Shown here in pieces: positions 8,366 through 16,781 of a stretch of DNA of 64,000 bases (the first letter of the stretch is position 1; the number at the start of each line of letters is the position of its first letter). Origin of the DNA: Weeksellaceae bacterium (GTDB lineage Bacteria > Bacteroidota > Bacteroidia > Flavobacteriales > Weeksellaceae); NCBI GenBank assembly GCA_949788275.1, contig OX460916.1:1674001-1738000 (forward strand), written 5' to 3'. The notes under the pieces were generated by a model. The model did not search any database and was not told the origin of the DNA. It was given only the letters and a program-made list of their open reading frames with translations. Position numbers and translations under genes: made by a program.

Positions 8366-9241
8366 ATGCGAAATCTACTTTTGGGAAGCGCCTTATTGTT
8401 TAGTTGCAATTTCTTAGCAGCCCAAGTTACTCAGAATAACAATACCATTGAAGTTAAAGCGGCTTTTAAGCCCAATACGCATTACTATTATGATGTGGTA
8501 TTTACGCAGTCTGAACTACTCCAGAAAGACACCTTATTGCTCGATAAAATAGAAACGACCATTGATGTGTATACATTTAGTGAAGGCGAAGGATTTTCGA
8601 TGTTTGAATGGAAAAGTCCTTTGATTGCTTTTAATCATTTCACCACAGAAGAACAAGGACCTTTGGTCACTGTTTTAAAGGATAAGCCTTTTATGATTAG
8701 TTACCGAACCGACGAGTCTGCCGTGATGGGTGAAGTAAGTAATTTTGATGAGATTGCCGAAGTTTTTGGTGCGTATTACACAACAAAAAATGCGAAAACG
8801 GTGGAAGAAAATTATGATTTAGCCACCAATACAGGGATGTATCTAACCTCTTTGTTTCATCAGTTTTATGGTTTACACTTTCCAGTGGACAAAAAAACCA
8901 CGATGAACTTTTTATTTTACAATCCCATGACAAACGTCTTTGAGTCTTCAAAGAACGATATTAATTACCTAGGGTACGATAAGGACCTAGATTTATATGG
9001 ATTTGAGATTGAACAAAAGGGATTGAAAACCGATGAGGATAATTCGGTTAGCATGATGAATCACAAAAAGGCAAGTACATTTAAAAACACTAAAAAAGGG
9101 GATAATTATAGCATTGAGGCGTTTGGAGAACGCACCTTCAAGGGTGATGGAATTCCGGTCTCTGTGAGTCAAACAACCGTTCTTAAGGTTAAGAATAGAG
9201 AATTGATTTATGACGTGAAAATGACTGCTCGTAAGTCGTAA
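8366..9241 (+). CDS. Secreted protein of unknown function
   Basis: This 291-residue protein has a clear signal peptide (MRNLLLGSALLFSCNFLAAQ, residues 1-20), so it is exported to the periplasm. The rest is mixed beta-strand and polar sequence without a motif I recognise. The start region contains an 11-bp tandem duplication (ATGCGAAATCT at 8355-8365 and 8366-8376) that creates two ATGs in different frames; only the second opens the long frame. It lies upstream of miaE in the same direction, with about 90 bases and a promoter box between them, so the two are probably separate units. Confidence 0.7.
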   Translation: MRNLLLGSALLFSCNFLAAQVTQNNNTIEVKAAFKPNTHYYYDVVFTQSELLQKDTLLLDKIETTIDVYTFSEGEGFSMFEWKSPLIAFNHFTTEEQGPLVTVLKDKPFMISYRTDESAVMGEVSNFDEIAEVFGAYYTTKNAKTVEENYDLATNTGMYLTSLFHQFYGLHFPVDKKTTMNFLFYNPMTNVFESSKNDINYLGYDKDLDLYGFEIEQKGLKTDEDNSVSMMNHKKASTFKNTKKGDNYSIEAFGERTFKGDGIPVSVSQTTVLKVKNRELIYDVKMTARKS

Positions 9242-9300
9242 TTGTCTTTTAGAATGAATTGCATGGAGGAAGCATACTTTTATTCCTCTTAAATAAACCG

Positions 9301-9308
9301 TACTTTTG
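9301..9308 (+). promoter_or_regulatory. -7 box of miaE
   Basis: TACTTTTG matches TAnnTTTG. Transcription would begin near 9315, which is downstream of the more upstream in-frame start (9259) and supports the ATG at 9331. Confidence 0.6.
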
Positions 9309-9330
9309 TTCTTCACAAAATACGAATACA

Positions 9331-9912
9331 ATGTTAGGATTAAAATTATTGACCGACCCCCGTTGGGCAAATATTGCCGAGTCGAATTTAGAAGAAATTC
9401 TAACCGATCATGCGTGGTGCGAACAAAAAGCGGCAACCAATGCCATTACGTTAATTGCGTATAATTCTGAACACGAAGATTTGGTGCAAGAATTAACGGA
9501 TATTGCGATTGAAGAAATGGAGCATTTTAGAATGGTGACCGAAATTATAAAGCAACGAGGTTATACATTAGGCAGAGAACGTAAGGATGATTATGTGAAT
9601 CAGTTGATGAAATTTATGCGCCGCGATGGTAGTCGTAATATGGCTTTTATTGATCGCTTATTATTTGCAGCTATGATTGAGGCGCGTAGTTGTGAGCGTT
9701 TTCGGACCTTATCTCAGCATATAAACGATGAAGAGCTAGCTAAATTCTACTATGATTTAATGGTTTCTGAAGCAAACCACTACACCACTTTCTTAAATTT
9801 TGCACGTAAATTGTCGACGGATGTTGATATTGATAAACGTTGGGCAGAATGGTTAGATTTTGAAGGGAAATTAATTCAAAGCTACGGAAATAAGGAAGCG
9901 ATACATGGGTAG
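9331..9912 (+). CDS. miaE: MiaE-type tRNA (ms2io6A37) hydroxylase
   Basis: This 193-residue protein has the ferritin-like four-helix diiron site of MiaE: a Glu in DHAWCEQKAA, ExxH in EEMEHFRMV, a Glu in MIEARSCERF and ExxH in SEANHYTTF. MiaE hydroxylates the isopentenyl group of 2-methylthio-N6-isopentenyladenosine at position 37 of tRNAs that read U-starting codons, using oxygen. The ATG at 9331 fits the family N-terminus (MLGLKLLTDPRW) and the promoter position. The companion genes miaA and miaB are not in the window. It is convergent with the Crp-like gene, with repeat copy 2 in between. Confidence 0.92.
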   Translation: MLGLKLLTDPRWANIAESNLEEILTDHAWCEQKAATNAITLIAYNSEHEDLVQELTDIAIEEMEHFRMVTEIIKQRGYTLGRERKDDYVNQLMKFMRRDGSRNMAFIDRLLFAAMIEARSCERFRTLSQHINDEELAKFYYDLMVSEANHYTTFLNFARKLSTDVDIDKRWAEWLDFEGKLIQSYGNKEAIHG

Positions 9913-10006
9913 TTTAGTAGTTAGTAGTTAGTAGTTAGTAGATATTAGATACTAGATTTTAGATTCTGGATTTTAGATACTAGATTTTAGATTCTGGATA
10001 TTGGAT
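9912..10006. repeat. AT-rich TTAGATACTAGATTTTAGAT repeats
   Basis: This tract holds GTAGTTA units repeated about four times, then a block TACTAGATTTTAGATTCTGG repeated twice in near-identical form. It lies on the tail side of repeat copy 2, just as a similar tract lies beside copy 1. No gene is present. Confidence 0.65.
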
Positions 10007-10080
10007 TTATTAGTCGACTTCTGTAAAACCTGTTTCCTGAGAAATAGAGCGGTTAATGAATCAAAAATGAACCTTTCAAC

Positions 10081-10237
10081 ACAAGGCCTTTGAAGTGTTC
10101 ACGAGTGAACACTTCAAAGGCCTTGTTCTGCGGCAGGGATAGCAGCGGCATCCTTTGCTGCCTCCTGAGTTTTAATTCAACCCGAGAGGTTGATGCAGCA
10201 AAGATATAGCGGATAGCCCGGCGCGTAGCGGCCGCCC
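10081..10237 (-). repeat. Dispersed hairpin repeat, copy 2
   Basis: This is the same unit as copy 1 in reverse orientation. It starts GGGCGGCCGC at 10237, carries the stem TTTGCTGC/GCAGCAAA and the GGATGCCGCTGCTATCCCTG block, and ends in a perfect 21-bp hairpin (10081-10101 with 10106-10126). Its 5' end is 23 bases after the stop codon of the Crp-like gene, in the same orientation as that gene. The stem shares the CAAGG base and GTGTTCA apex with copy 1 but differs in the middle, with both strands changed together. Confidence 0.85.
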
Positions 10238-10260
10238 AAATAAATTTTCCCTTTTTAAAT

Positions 10261-10836
10261 TTACTGGATTAAATAATTAGCGCGGATACGACTTAAGGAG
10301 ACTTGCGTGATTCCTAAGTGGGAGGCGATGTATTTAAGGGGTATACGCTGAATGATTTCGGGGTTTTCGCGAACCAATTTCGCATACCGTTCTGTAGCTG
10401 AAAGCGAAAGTCGATCGATAAAACGGGCTTCGGTTTGGTAAGCCCAGTGATCGGATATACTTCGTCCGAAATTGCAAATTTCTAAATCTTCGCGGTAGAG
10501 TTTCTTCAGTTCTTCTGTTTTAAGCTGATAAAGACTTGTGTCTTCGAGCAAATCGATGTGTTCATAAGACGATGTTTGATGCAGGTAGCCTTCGAAGGAA
10601 AGGAGCACGGCCTTTTCTAGAAATAATAAATACGACAATTCGTTTCCATTTTCGTCTACGATATACACTCTTGCAGCGCCTTTACTGATTAAATAGAAAT
10701 CGGGTTCGTAGCGGTCTGGCGAAAAGAGAATGGTTTTCTTAGGTAGGTGGATTAGTTGGGTTATGGCTTCTATTTTTTGATACGCTTCAGGAGATAGCGG
10801 ATAATAATCGTCGATAATATCTTTGAGATTGACCAC
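10261..10836 (-). CDS. Crp/Fnr-family transcription regulator
   Basis: This 191-residue protein has an N-terminal cyclic-nucleotide-binding-like beta-roll (about 20-120, with FYLISKGAARVYIVDENGNE) and a C-terminal helix-turn-helix (IASHLGITQVSLSRIR, about 168-185). It lacks the Fnr cysteine cluster and I see no full cAMP-binding signature, so its ligand is unknown. It begins with GTG. An ACCACGTGGT palindrome overlaps the start codon, and a TATCTTTA box lies at 10853-10860. Upstream is the nrdA terminator, so it is transcribed separately. Confidence 0.8.
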   Translation of the reverse strand: MVNLKDIIDDYYPLSPEAYQKIEAITQLIHLPKKTILFSPDRYEPDFYLISKGAARVYIVDENGNELSYLLFLEKAVLLSFEGYLHQTSSYEHIDLLEDTSLYQLKTEELKKLYREDLEICNFGRSISDHWAYQTEARFIDRLSLSATERYAKLVRENPEIIQRIPLKYIASHLGITQVSLSRIRANYLIQ

Positions 10837-10880
10837 GTGGTATAAGTTTGCGTAAAGATAGACATTCTGTGTTAGGCATA

Positions 10881-10908
10881 AAAAAATCCCTCGAATGAAC
10901 GAGGGATT
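10881..10908 (-). terminator. Intrinsic terminator after nrdA
   Basis: On the minus strand AATCCCTCG, a 6-base loop and CGAGGGATT are followed by a T-run, 32 bases beyond the nrdA stop. Confidence 0.9.
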
Positions 10909-10939
10909 GGGATGTTATATCCATGGATATTGAACGTGT

Positions 10940-12652
10940 TTAGGATTCGCAACTCGCACAAGAGACTAAGTTGGTAACCATTTCTTTAGAAACCGATTGT
11001 GAGCGTTGGTAATAAAGTGTTTTAACACCCAATTGCCATGCTTCGATCATAAGGCGATTGACTTCTTTCACGGGTAAATCTGAAGGGATGTTCAGGTTTA
11101 AAGATTGTGATTGGTCAACGTATTTTTGACGGATAGCTGCTTGTTGAATAATTTCTAGTTGAGAAAGTTCTTTAAATGTTTTAAAGACGGCTTTTTCTTC
11201 GGCTGATAATTGTTCGATGTGTTGAACTGAACCACCATTAAGCATAATTCCACGCCATACATCTTCGTTATCCAACTCTTTCTGTTGCAATAATTTCATT
11301 AAGTATTTGTTTTTACGCATGAAATTTCCTTTTGATAAACCCGCTTTGTAATAGTTGGAAGAAAAAGGTTCTATACCTGGTGATGTTTGTCCTAAAATCG
11401 CTGAAGACGATGTTGTAGGTGCAATAGCTAGGGTGGTTGTATTACGACGACCATAGCCTTTTAATACTTCAGGTTCACCGTAGATACGGGCTAAATCTTC
11501 GGTCGCTTTATCGGCTTTTTCGCGAATGTGCTTAAAGATTTCTGTTGTGCGCAATTTGGCTTCCATTCCTTCGAATGGAATCATGTTTTTCTGTAAGTAC
11601 GAATGCCATCCTAACACACCAAGTCCTAATGCACGGTGACGTTTCGCGAAACGATTGGCAGCAGAAAGGTAGTAGTTTCCTTCTGTTTTTTCTATAAATT
11701 CTTGCAATACGGCATCTAGGAAAAAGATGGCTAATTTAACCGCTTCAGTGTCTTTCCATTCGTCGTATAATTCTAAGTTCATCGATGATAAACAACAGAT
11801 AAACGATTCGTCTTTTGAAGACGGAAGCATAATCTCTGAACAAAGATTGGATGCGTTGATGCGCATATTTAAATCTTTATAAACTTGGGGTTTATTTTTG
11901 TTGACATTGTCTGAGAAAAAGATATATGGAAGTCCTTTTTCTTGACGAGACTCTAATACTTTGGCCCAAATTTGACGTTTTTCAGCGTCACCATCGATCA
12001 TTTCTTGCATCCAATAATCGGGAACACAAACGGCATTGAAAAGGTTTTGAATCGGGTTTCCGATTGATTTTATTTTCAAAAACTCTTCGATGTCGGCGTG
12101 ATCGATATCGAGATAAGCAGCAAAAGCACCACGGCGAACACCTCCCTGAGAAATGGTATCCATAGCGGTATCGAACAATTTCATAAAGCTAACCGCCCCA
12201 CTACTCTTTCCGTTATCGGTTACAGCGCTTCCACGTTCTCTTAATCCACCAAAATAGCCTGAAGTACCCCCTCCTATTTTGGTTTGCATAATCACTTCCC
12301 CTAATTTATGGGTAATCCCTTCAATACTATCGGGAATATGAACGTTGAAACAAGAAATCGGCAAGCCTCTTTCGGTTCCCATGTTAGCCCAAATAGGAGA
12401 GCTTAATGACATCCATCCTTTCTCGATCATTTCTTGAAAAGACTCTTTTAATTCGGGTTTAAATAGGCGTTTAGCAGCAGCCGTAGTAATACGATCAATG
12501 GCTCCTTCTACAGTTTCACCTTTTAAAAGGTAACCTCGGTTTAATATTTGTTCAGATTCTGAGTTTTTCCACCATAATTTTGGTGCATCACCTTCGAATA
12601 TCGCTGGCTTTATATCGTCGTTAGGAATTGTATTTAAAAGATTGTTTTCCAT
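10940..12652 (-). CDS. nrdA: Class Ia ribonucleotide reductase large subunit, without ATP-cone
   Basis: This 570-residue protein reduces ribonucleoside diphosphates to deoxyribonucleotides. Active-site parts are visible: the first redox cysteine in LPISCFNVH, the NLCSEI loop carrying the thiyl cysteine with Asn and Glu, the second redox cysteine in FICCLSSMN, the radical-transfer tyrosine pair in KTLYYQRS, and the C-terminal shuttle cysteines in SCASCES. It is about 190 residues shorter than E. coli NrdA: the N-terminal ATP-cone that gives dATP shut-off is missing. It follows nrdB by 75 bases on the same strand. Allosteric specificity control may remain, but overall activity control through an ATP-cone is absent. 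Confidence 0.95.
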   Translation of the reverse strand: MENNLLNTIPNDDIKPAIFEGDAPKLWWKNSESEQILNRGYLLKGETVEGAIDRITTAAAKRLFKPELKESFQEMIEKGWMSLSSPIWANMGTERGLPISCFNVHIPDSIEGITHKLGEVIMQTKIGGGTSGYFGGLRERGSAVTDNGKSSGAVSFMKLFDTAMDTISQGGVRRGAFAAYLDIDHADIEEFLKIKSIGNPIQNLFNAVCVPDYWMQEMIDGDAEKRQIWAKVLESRQEKGLPYIFFSDNVNKNKPQVYKDLNMRINASNLCSEIMLPSSKDESFICCLSSMNLELYDEWKDTEAVKLAIFFLDAVLQEFIEKTEGNYYLSAANRFAKRHRALGLGVLGWHSYLQKNMIPFEGMEAKLRTTEIFKHIREKADKATEDLARIYGEPEVLKGYGRRNTTTLAIAPTTSSSAILGQTSPGIEPFSSNYYKAGLSKGNFMRKNKYLMKLLQQKELDNEDVWRGIMLNGGSVQHIEQLSAEEKAVFKTFKELSQLEIIQQAAIRQKYVDQSQSLNLNIPSDLPVKEVNRLMIEAWQLGVKTLYYQRSQSVSKEMVTNLVSCASCES

Positions 12653-12727
12653 AAAGTGGGGATTTATGCGGTATATATTTTATAAAATAGTTTGGTGGTG
12701 TGAATGAGTTTTTATTGATTCTTGGTA

Positions 12728-13702
12728 TTAAAACAAATCGTTTGCTGTAATACTCTTATCATGTTTTGTATAGTCTACGGGGCGTTTCGCAAAGAAATCG
12801 TCTAAACTATTGGCAAAAACTTCTTCCTCAAACCAAGCCATTGGTTTGTACTCTTCGTTGGTGACATTGAATATAGGTTTAAACTTGATTTGTTTTAAAC
12901 TTTCATCCACTCTAAACTTCATGAAGTTTAATAAATCTTTCTTTGTAATGGTATCGATTTCACCTTCGATGAAGATCCAATCTAAGATGCGTTCTTCAAC
13001 CCCAATTGAATGACGAACAGCGTCTTCAATGGCTTGAACCGTAGCGTCGTCGAAAAAGTCGGGAAATTCTTCTCTGATTTTATTTACGATGTAAATACCG
13101 CCATTGGCGTGAATTTGCTCATCGACAGAAGTCCAAGCGATTATATTGCTCACATTTTTCATATACCCTTTGAAGCGCGTAAATGATAAAACGATAGCGA
13201 ATTGGCTAAAAAGAGATACGTTTTCAATAAGGATGGTAAACAGAATTAATGAAATCACATATTCTTTTTCTTGAGCCGATTTGGTGTTTTTTAAGACCGA
13301 AGATAAGTATTCTACGCGTTCTTTGATAACGGGAACATCCATTACGATTTCAAAAGCATCGTTATAGCCTAATACATCTAACAAGCGAGAATAGGCTTCA
13401 GAATGGCGAAATTCACATTCGGCAAATGTAGCCCCCAATCCGTTGAATTCGGGTTTAGGGAAATGATCGTAAATATCGCCCCAAAAAGTTTTAACAGCCA
13501 CTTCAATTTGAGCAATCGCTAATAAACTATGTTTAATGGCAGTTTGTTCCGCTAAATTTAGATGCGAATGAAAATCTTGGGTGTCGGCCGTAAAATCCAC
13601 TTCACTATGTACCCAGTATGCTTTTTGAATAGCTTCTGTGAACGTCAAAATTTCTGGATATTCAAATGGTTTGTAGTTAACTCTTTTTTGGAAAATAGAC
13701 AT
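12728..13702 (-). CDS. nrdB: Class Ia ribonucleotide reductase small subunit
   Basis: This 324-residue protein carries the diiron-tyrosyl radical cofactor. The ligands are visible as a Glu in IAQIEVAVK, ExxH in ECEFRHSEAY with the radical tyrosine four residues after the His, a Glu in ILIENVSLF and ExxH in DEQIH. That tyrosine identifies a class Ia enzyme and argues against a tyrosine-free subclass. No extra N-terminal cone is present. It is the first gene of the nrdBA pair and is preceded by a leader of about 147 bases (13703-13849). Confidence 0.95.
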   Translation of the reverse strand: MSIFQKRVNYKPFEYPEILTFTEAIQKAYWVHSEVDFTADTQDFHSHLNLAEQTAIKHSLLAIAQIEVAVKTFWGDIYDHFPKPEFNGLGATFAECEFRHSEAYSRLLDVLGYNDAFEIVMDVPVIKERVEYLSSVLKNTKSAQEKEYVISLILFTILIENVSLFSQFAIVLSFTRFKGYMKNVSNIIAWTSVDEQIHANGGIYIVNKIREEFPDFFDDATVQAIEDAVRHSIGVEERILDWIFIEGEIDTITKKDLLNFMKFRVDESLKQIKFKPIFNVTNEEYKPMAWFEEEVFANSLDDFFAKRPVDYTKHDKSITANDLF

Positions 13703-13849
13703 TTTTTATAAGCTTTTAAGTTAAAAATCGAGGTTTAGATTTTATCGATTGAAGTGAATTAAGTCTTCAGTTTAGCTTTCTTTTTTAGTCCCAAAAATGG
13801 TAAAAGCTGATGATCAAAGAGATGGTTCACCGAGTCGGTTGGTAATCTT
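13703..13849 (-). promoter_or_regulatory. Long, possibly structured leader of nrdBA
   Basis: A -7 box at 13856-13863 puts the transcript start near 13849, giving a leader of about 147 bases. On the minus strand it holds a short hairpin ACCG-ACT-CGGT (13829-13839) and a pair AGCTTT/AAAGCT (13803-13808 with 13774-13779) that encloses CCATTTTTGGGACT. Its GC is higher than that of the flanks. No reading frame or known riboswitch was recognised. Confidence 0.4.
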
Positions 13850-13855
13850 GTTTCC

Positions 13856-13863
13856 CAAATTTA
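13856..13863 (-). promoter_or_regulatory. -7 box of nrdBA
   Basis: TAAATTTG on the minus strand fits TAnnTTTG exactly. A TTG lies 23 bases upstream, somewhat more than the usual 19-21. Confidence 0.5.
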
Positions 13864-14002
13864 GCACAACTTTTTACATAAAAAAAACAAGGGCTGTTAA
13901 AATGACGAAAGGTTTTCAACAAGTTGTTAATTACCTAACAAACACCGCATTAAGAGAGCGATAGAAAGACAATGCTGTTGTTGAAAAGAGGTTAAAAAGA
14001 AC

Positions 14003-14037
14003 AAAAAAAAAGTCTATTCTTATTAGGAATAGACTTT
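14003..14037 (-). terminator. Intrinsic terminator after rny
   Basis: On the minus strand AAAGTCTATTC, a short loop and GAATAGACTTT are followed by a T-run, about 22 bases after the rny stop. Confidence 0.9.
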
Positions 14038-14058
14038 AAAATTGTATATAAAAAGTGA

Positions 14059-15630
14059 TTAACGAGCGATGTTGATCGCTCTTGTTTCACGGATTACAGT
14101 AACACGAACCTGACCAGGATAGGTCATTTCATTTTGGATTTTATCGGAGATTAAAAATGATAATTCTGCCGCTTGGGTATCATCAACTTTATCACTCTCC
14201 ACCATGACTCTTAATTCACGTCCGGCTTGAATCGCATAGGCTTTTTCCACCCCGTCAAAATTTAGGGCTGTTGCTTCTAAATCTTTTAAACGTTGGATGT
14301 ATGACTCGACTACTTGACGACGAGCGCCTGGACGAGCACCCGAAATAGCATCGGCTACTTGAACGATAGGCGAGATCAATGAGGTCATCTCTATTTCGTC
14401 GTGGTGAGCACCAATGGCGTTGATGACTTCTGGATGTTCTCCATATTTTTCAGCCCATTGCATTCCTAAGATAGCGTGAGGAAGTTCAGACTCATGTTCT
14501 GGAACTTTACCGATATCGTGTAATAAACCTGCACGTTTAGCTAATTTAGGGTTTAAACCTAATTCAGAAGCTAATGTACCAGCTAAATGAGCCACTTCAC
14601 GCGAGTGTTGAAGTAAGTTTTGCCCGTACGATGAACGGTATTTCATACGACCAACAATACGCACTAAATCTTTATGCAGCCCATGGATACCTAAATCCAT
14701 AACGGTTTTTTTACCGACTTCAATAATTTCTTCTTCGATTTGTTTCGTGGTTTTAGCAACCACTTCTTCGATACGTGCTGGGTGAATACGGCCATCGGTT
14801 ACTAAACGGTGTAAAGATAGACGGGCAATTTCACGGCGCACAGGGTCGAAACAAGAAAGGATAATGGCTTCGGGCGTATCATCAACGATGATTTCAACAC
14901 CTGTTGCAGCTTCAATCGCACGGATATTACGACCTTCACGACCAATAATACGACCTTTAATTTCGTCTGATTCAATATTAAAGACCGAAACTGAATTCTC
15001 AATAGCCTGCTCTGTCCCAATGCGTTGTATAGCCGAAACAACAATTTTTCGGGCTTCATTTTTCGCATTTAAATCGGCCTCTTCCATAATCTCTTGGATG
15101 TGACCTTGCGCTTTGGTGCGCGCCTCATCTTTTAAGACTTCGATTAATTCAGCACGAGCTTCCTCTGCTGAAAAATTAGATATTTTCTCAAGAATCTCAA
15201 CCTGCTTTTTATGCATGGTATCCACTTCTTTTTGACGAAGGTTTAATTTTTCAGTTCGAGATTGTAAATTACCTTTTTCAGATTTAATACTTTCTTTTTG
15301 TTTTTGAACCTCTGTTAAGTCTATTTTAATACGATCTTCTCGTTCTTTAACCTTTAATTCAGCATCTGAAACTTTTCTTTCGCGTTGGTTTACGACTTCT
15401 TCGTGCTTTGTTTTTAATTCAAGAAATTTTTCTTTTGCTTGAAGAATCTTTTCTTTCTTAATGGTTTCCCCATCTTTTTCTGCATCATTGACTAAGGCTT
15501 TAGCTTTGCGAGTTGCTTCATCAATCAATTCTTGGTTTTGTTTATCTACCGATTTTTTTGATAAAAAATAACCCACTACAGCGCCTACAATCAAGGCTAC
15601 AAATGCAATAATAATACTTAGTGTATCCAT
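14059..15630 (-). CDS. rny: Ribonuclease Y
   Basis: This 523-residue protein has an N-terminal membrane anchor (residues 4-23), a long coiled coil (about 30-200), a KH RNA-binding domain with [10 protein letters not shown] (226-235) and an HD nuclease domain with HSREVAHLA and LLHDIGK (His371, Asp372). RNase Y starts mRNA decay by endonucleolytic cuts at the inner membrane. Length and order match the family (about 520). The gene lies directly downstream of the probable 6S RNA, whose terminator ends only 24 bases before the rny ATG, so rny is probably expressed by readthrough or from a promoter overlapping the RNA gene. Confidence 0.97.
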   Translation of the reverse strand: MDTLSIIIAFVALIVGAVVGYFLSKKSVDKQNQELIDEATRKAKALVNDAEKDGETIKKEKILQAKEKFLELKTKHEEVVNQRERKVSDAELKVKEREDRIKIDLTEVQKQKESIKSEKGNLQSRTEKLNLRQKEVDTMHKKQVEILEKISNFSAEEARAELIEVLKDEARTKAQGHIQEIMEEADLNAKNEARKIVVSAIQRIGTEQAIENSVSVFNIESDEIKGRIIGREGRNIRAIEAATGVEIIVDDTPEAIILSCFDPVRREIARLSLHRLVTDGRIHPARIEEVVAKTTKQIEEEIIEVGKKTVMDLGIHGLHKDLVRIVGRMKYRSSYGQNLLQHSREVAHLAGTLASELGLNPKLAKRAGLLHDIGKVPEHESELPHAILGMQWAEKYGEHPEVINAIGAHHDEIEMTSLISPIVQVADAISGARPGARRQVVESYIQRLKDLEATALNFDGVEKAYAIQAGRELRVMVESDKVDDTQAAELSFLISDKIQNEMTYPGQVRVTVIRETRAINIAR

Positions 15631-15653
15631 AGAATTATGTAATGTTTATATAT

Positions 15654-15848
15654 AAAAAAACCTACATTAGTCAATATGTTTTGAGTTAACTCCTGTAAAC
15701 AGGATTTGAGTTAGTCTGTCAGTCAAGTATCCGCTGTCAATAAAAATTGAGCTTTTTTCAAAGCTGCGGCCCGCTTTCCGAACAGTGTTCACTCGGTAAC
15801 AAAACTAGTGTTGAGTTAACCAAATATAGCTAGAACTAATGTAGGAAT
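15654..15848 (-). ncRNA. ssrS: Probable 6S RNA
   Basis: Between zapA and rny lies a region of about 195 bases with no reading frame that folds into one long, interrupted hairpin. Its ends pair perfectly over 11 bp (CCTACATTAGT at 15845-15835, ACTAATGTAGG at 15671-15661), and the 3' arm runs into a T-tract (15660-15654), acting as terminator. Further in, GTTAACTC pairs with GAGTTAAC, followed by a large open middle and small apical hairpins. This long-rod, open-bubble plan is that of 6S RNA, which mimics an open promoter and traps housekeeping RNA polymerase. The position next to zapA matches the zapA-ssrS synteny of enterobacteria. Rfam has a flavobacterial 6S family; an Infernal search was not possible here. 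Confidence 0.68.
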
Positions 15849-15888
15849 ATGTTTAAGTTACAACGTTATATGTTGTTCTGAACTTCTC

Positions 15889-16179
15889 TTATTTACTAAT
15901 TGACTGATCAATTAATTCTAATAACTTAGAGATTCTCTCTGCGGTAATCTCTTCGTTATCTTTCATTTGCTTTTTCAACTTTGCTTCGCGTAAGGCTAAT
16001 TGAATAGTAACCATAGCTAAAGCGTCTTGTTTATCTGAAACAGCGTACTTCTCTTCAAACTGTTTTAGGATGGCGTTGATTTCTTGTGCACAATCCAAAA
16101 TCATTTGCTCTTCTTCAGTGCTAATGTTCATGGGGTATACACGTGAAGCAATTTTTATCTCAATTCGTTGAGTAGACAT
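15889..16179 (-). CDS. zapA: Cell division protein ZapA
   Basis: This 96-residue protein has the ZapA pattern: an N-terminal strand pair RIEIKIASRVYPMNIS, EEEQMILDCAQEINAILKQF, then a helix MVTIQLALREAKLKKQ and a coiled C-terminal tail. ZapA bundles FtsZ filaments at the division ring. It starts 6 bases after the coiled-coil gene upstream and is followed by the probable 6S RNA. This gene order, with rny beyond, supports both assignments. Confidence 0.88.
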   Translation of the reverse strand: MSTQRIEIKIASRVYPMNISTEEEQMILDCAQEINAILKQFEEKYAVSDKQDALAMVTIQLALREAKLKKQMKDNEEITAERISKLLELIDQSISK

Positions 16180-16185
16180 TTTATA

Positions 16186-16479
16186 TTACCTATTTGTTTT
16201 TATCTGAGCGATACATGTATCCACTTCATTAATTAACTTCGTCATCTTAAGTTTCATCATTCGCTTATATTCCTGATTACCATTCATGGCATTGGCCACT
16301 TTTAAACGGTTTACCTCTTCAGTTAAATGAATATTATGAGCTTGTGACTCTCTTAATTTATTTTTTAAACGAGTTGTCTCTTCTATTAAAGATCTCATCT
16401 CGTATTCTGTATGTTGATACTTCTCTAATATTTCTAAAACCTTGCTTTCAAGGATATCAAAATCCAATTCTTCTTCCAT
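16186..16479 (-). CDS. Coiled-coil protein paired with ZapA
   Basis: This 97-residue protein is almost entirely helical and charged, with heptad-like spacing over residues 5-70 (LESKVLEILEKY, LIEETTRLKNKLRE, LTEEVNRLKVA). It is the first gene of a unit with zapA (6-base gap). By shape and position it could be a ZapB-like partner at the division ring, but this is inferred from context and no diagnostic motif exists in such short coiled coils. A complete promoter precedes it. Confidence 0.7.
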   Translation of the reverse strand: MEEELDFDILESKVLEILEKYQHTEYEMRSLIEETTRLKNKLRESQAHNIHLTEEVNRLKVANAMNGNQEYKRMMKLKMTKLINEVDTCIAQIKTNR

Positions 16480-16512
16480 GATCAGAGAACCATTTTATTC
16501 TAGCTTCTAGGG

Positions 16513-16544
16513 CAAAAATAACAATTTTTTGCATCAATTCAACA
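16513..16544 (-). promoter_or_regulatory. Promoter of the zapA operon
   Basis: On the minus strand a TTG is followed after 19 bases by TATTTTTG (16513-16520), the full Bacteroidota -33/-7 pattern. Transcription would begin near 16506, 27 bases before the first start codon. The remaining 240 bases up to 16781 show nothing else I can name. Confidence 0.7.
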
Positions 16545-16781
16545 TAAAGGTTCATATTTTATTCTATTTTTTATATTGTTTTGTCGCTGAATCATTTAAT
16601 TTCAAAAATGGTCTATTTACAACTTAATGTTGCCTTTTGCTGATTACACAACGACCCTCCTATCTTTTAAATAAAAGAGGATTACTGCTTTTTTGTTATT
16701 TTTTTGAAGCAAGAATACGGGTATCGCGTTTTTTTGACTTAATTTTATTGCCAAAACTTTATCCACCGAAATTAAATCAAC

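Noticed and set aside
9259-9330. Longer N-terminus of the MiaE-type protein
   Set aside because: The promoter -7 box at 9301-9308 lies inside this stretch and the extra residues are not family-like.
13703-14058. Cobalamin or other known riboswitch before nrdB
   Set aside because: I could not find the conserved boxes of a known riboswitch; only a generic structured leader is supported.
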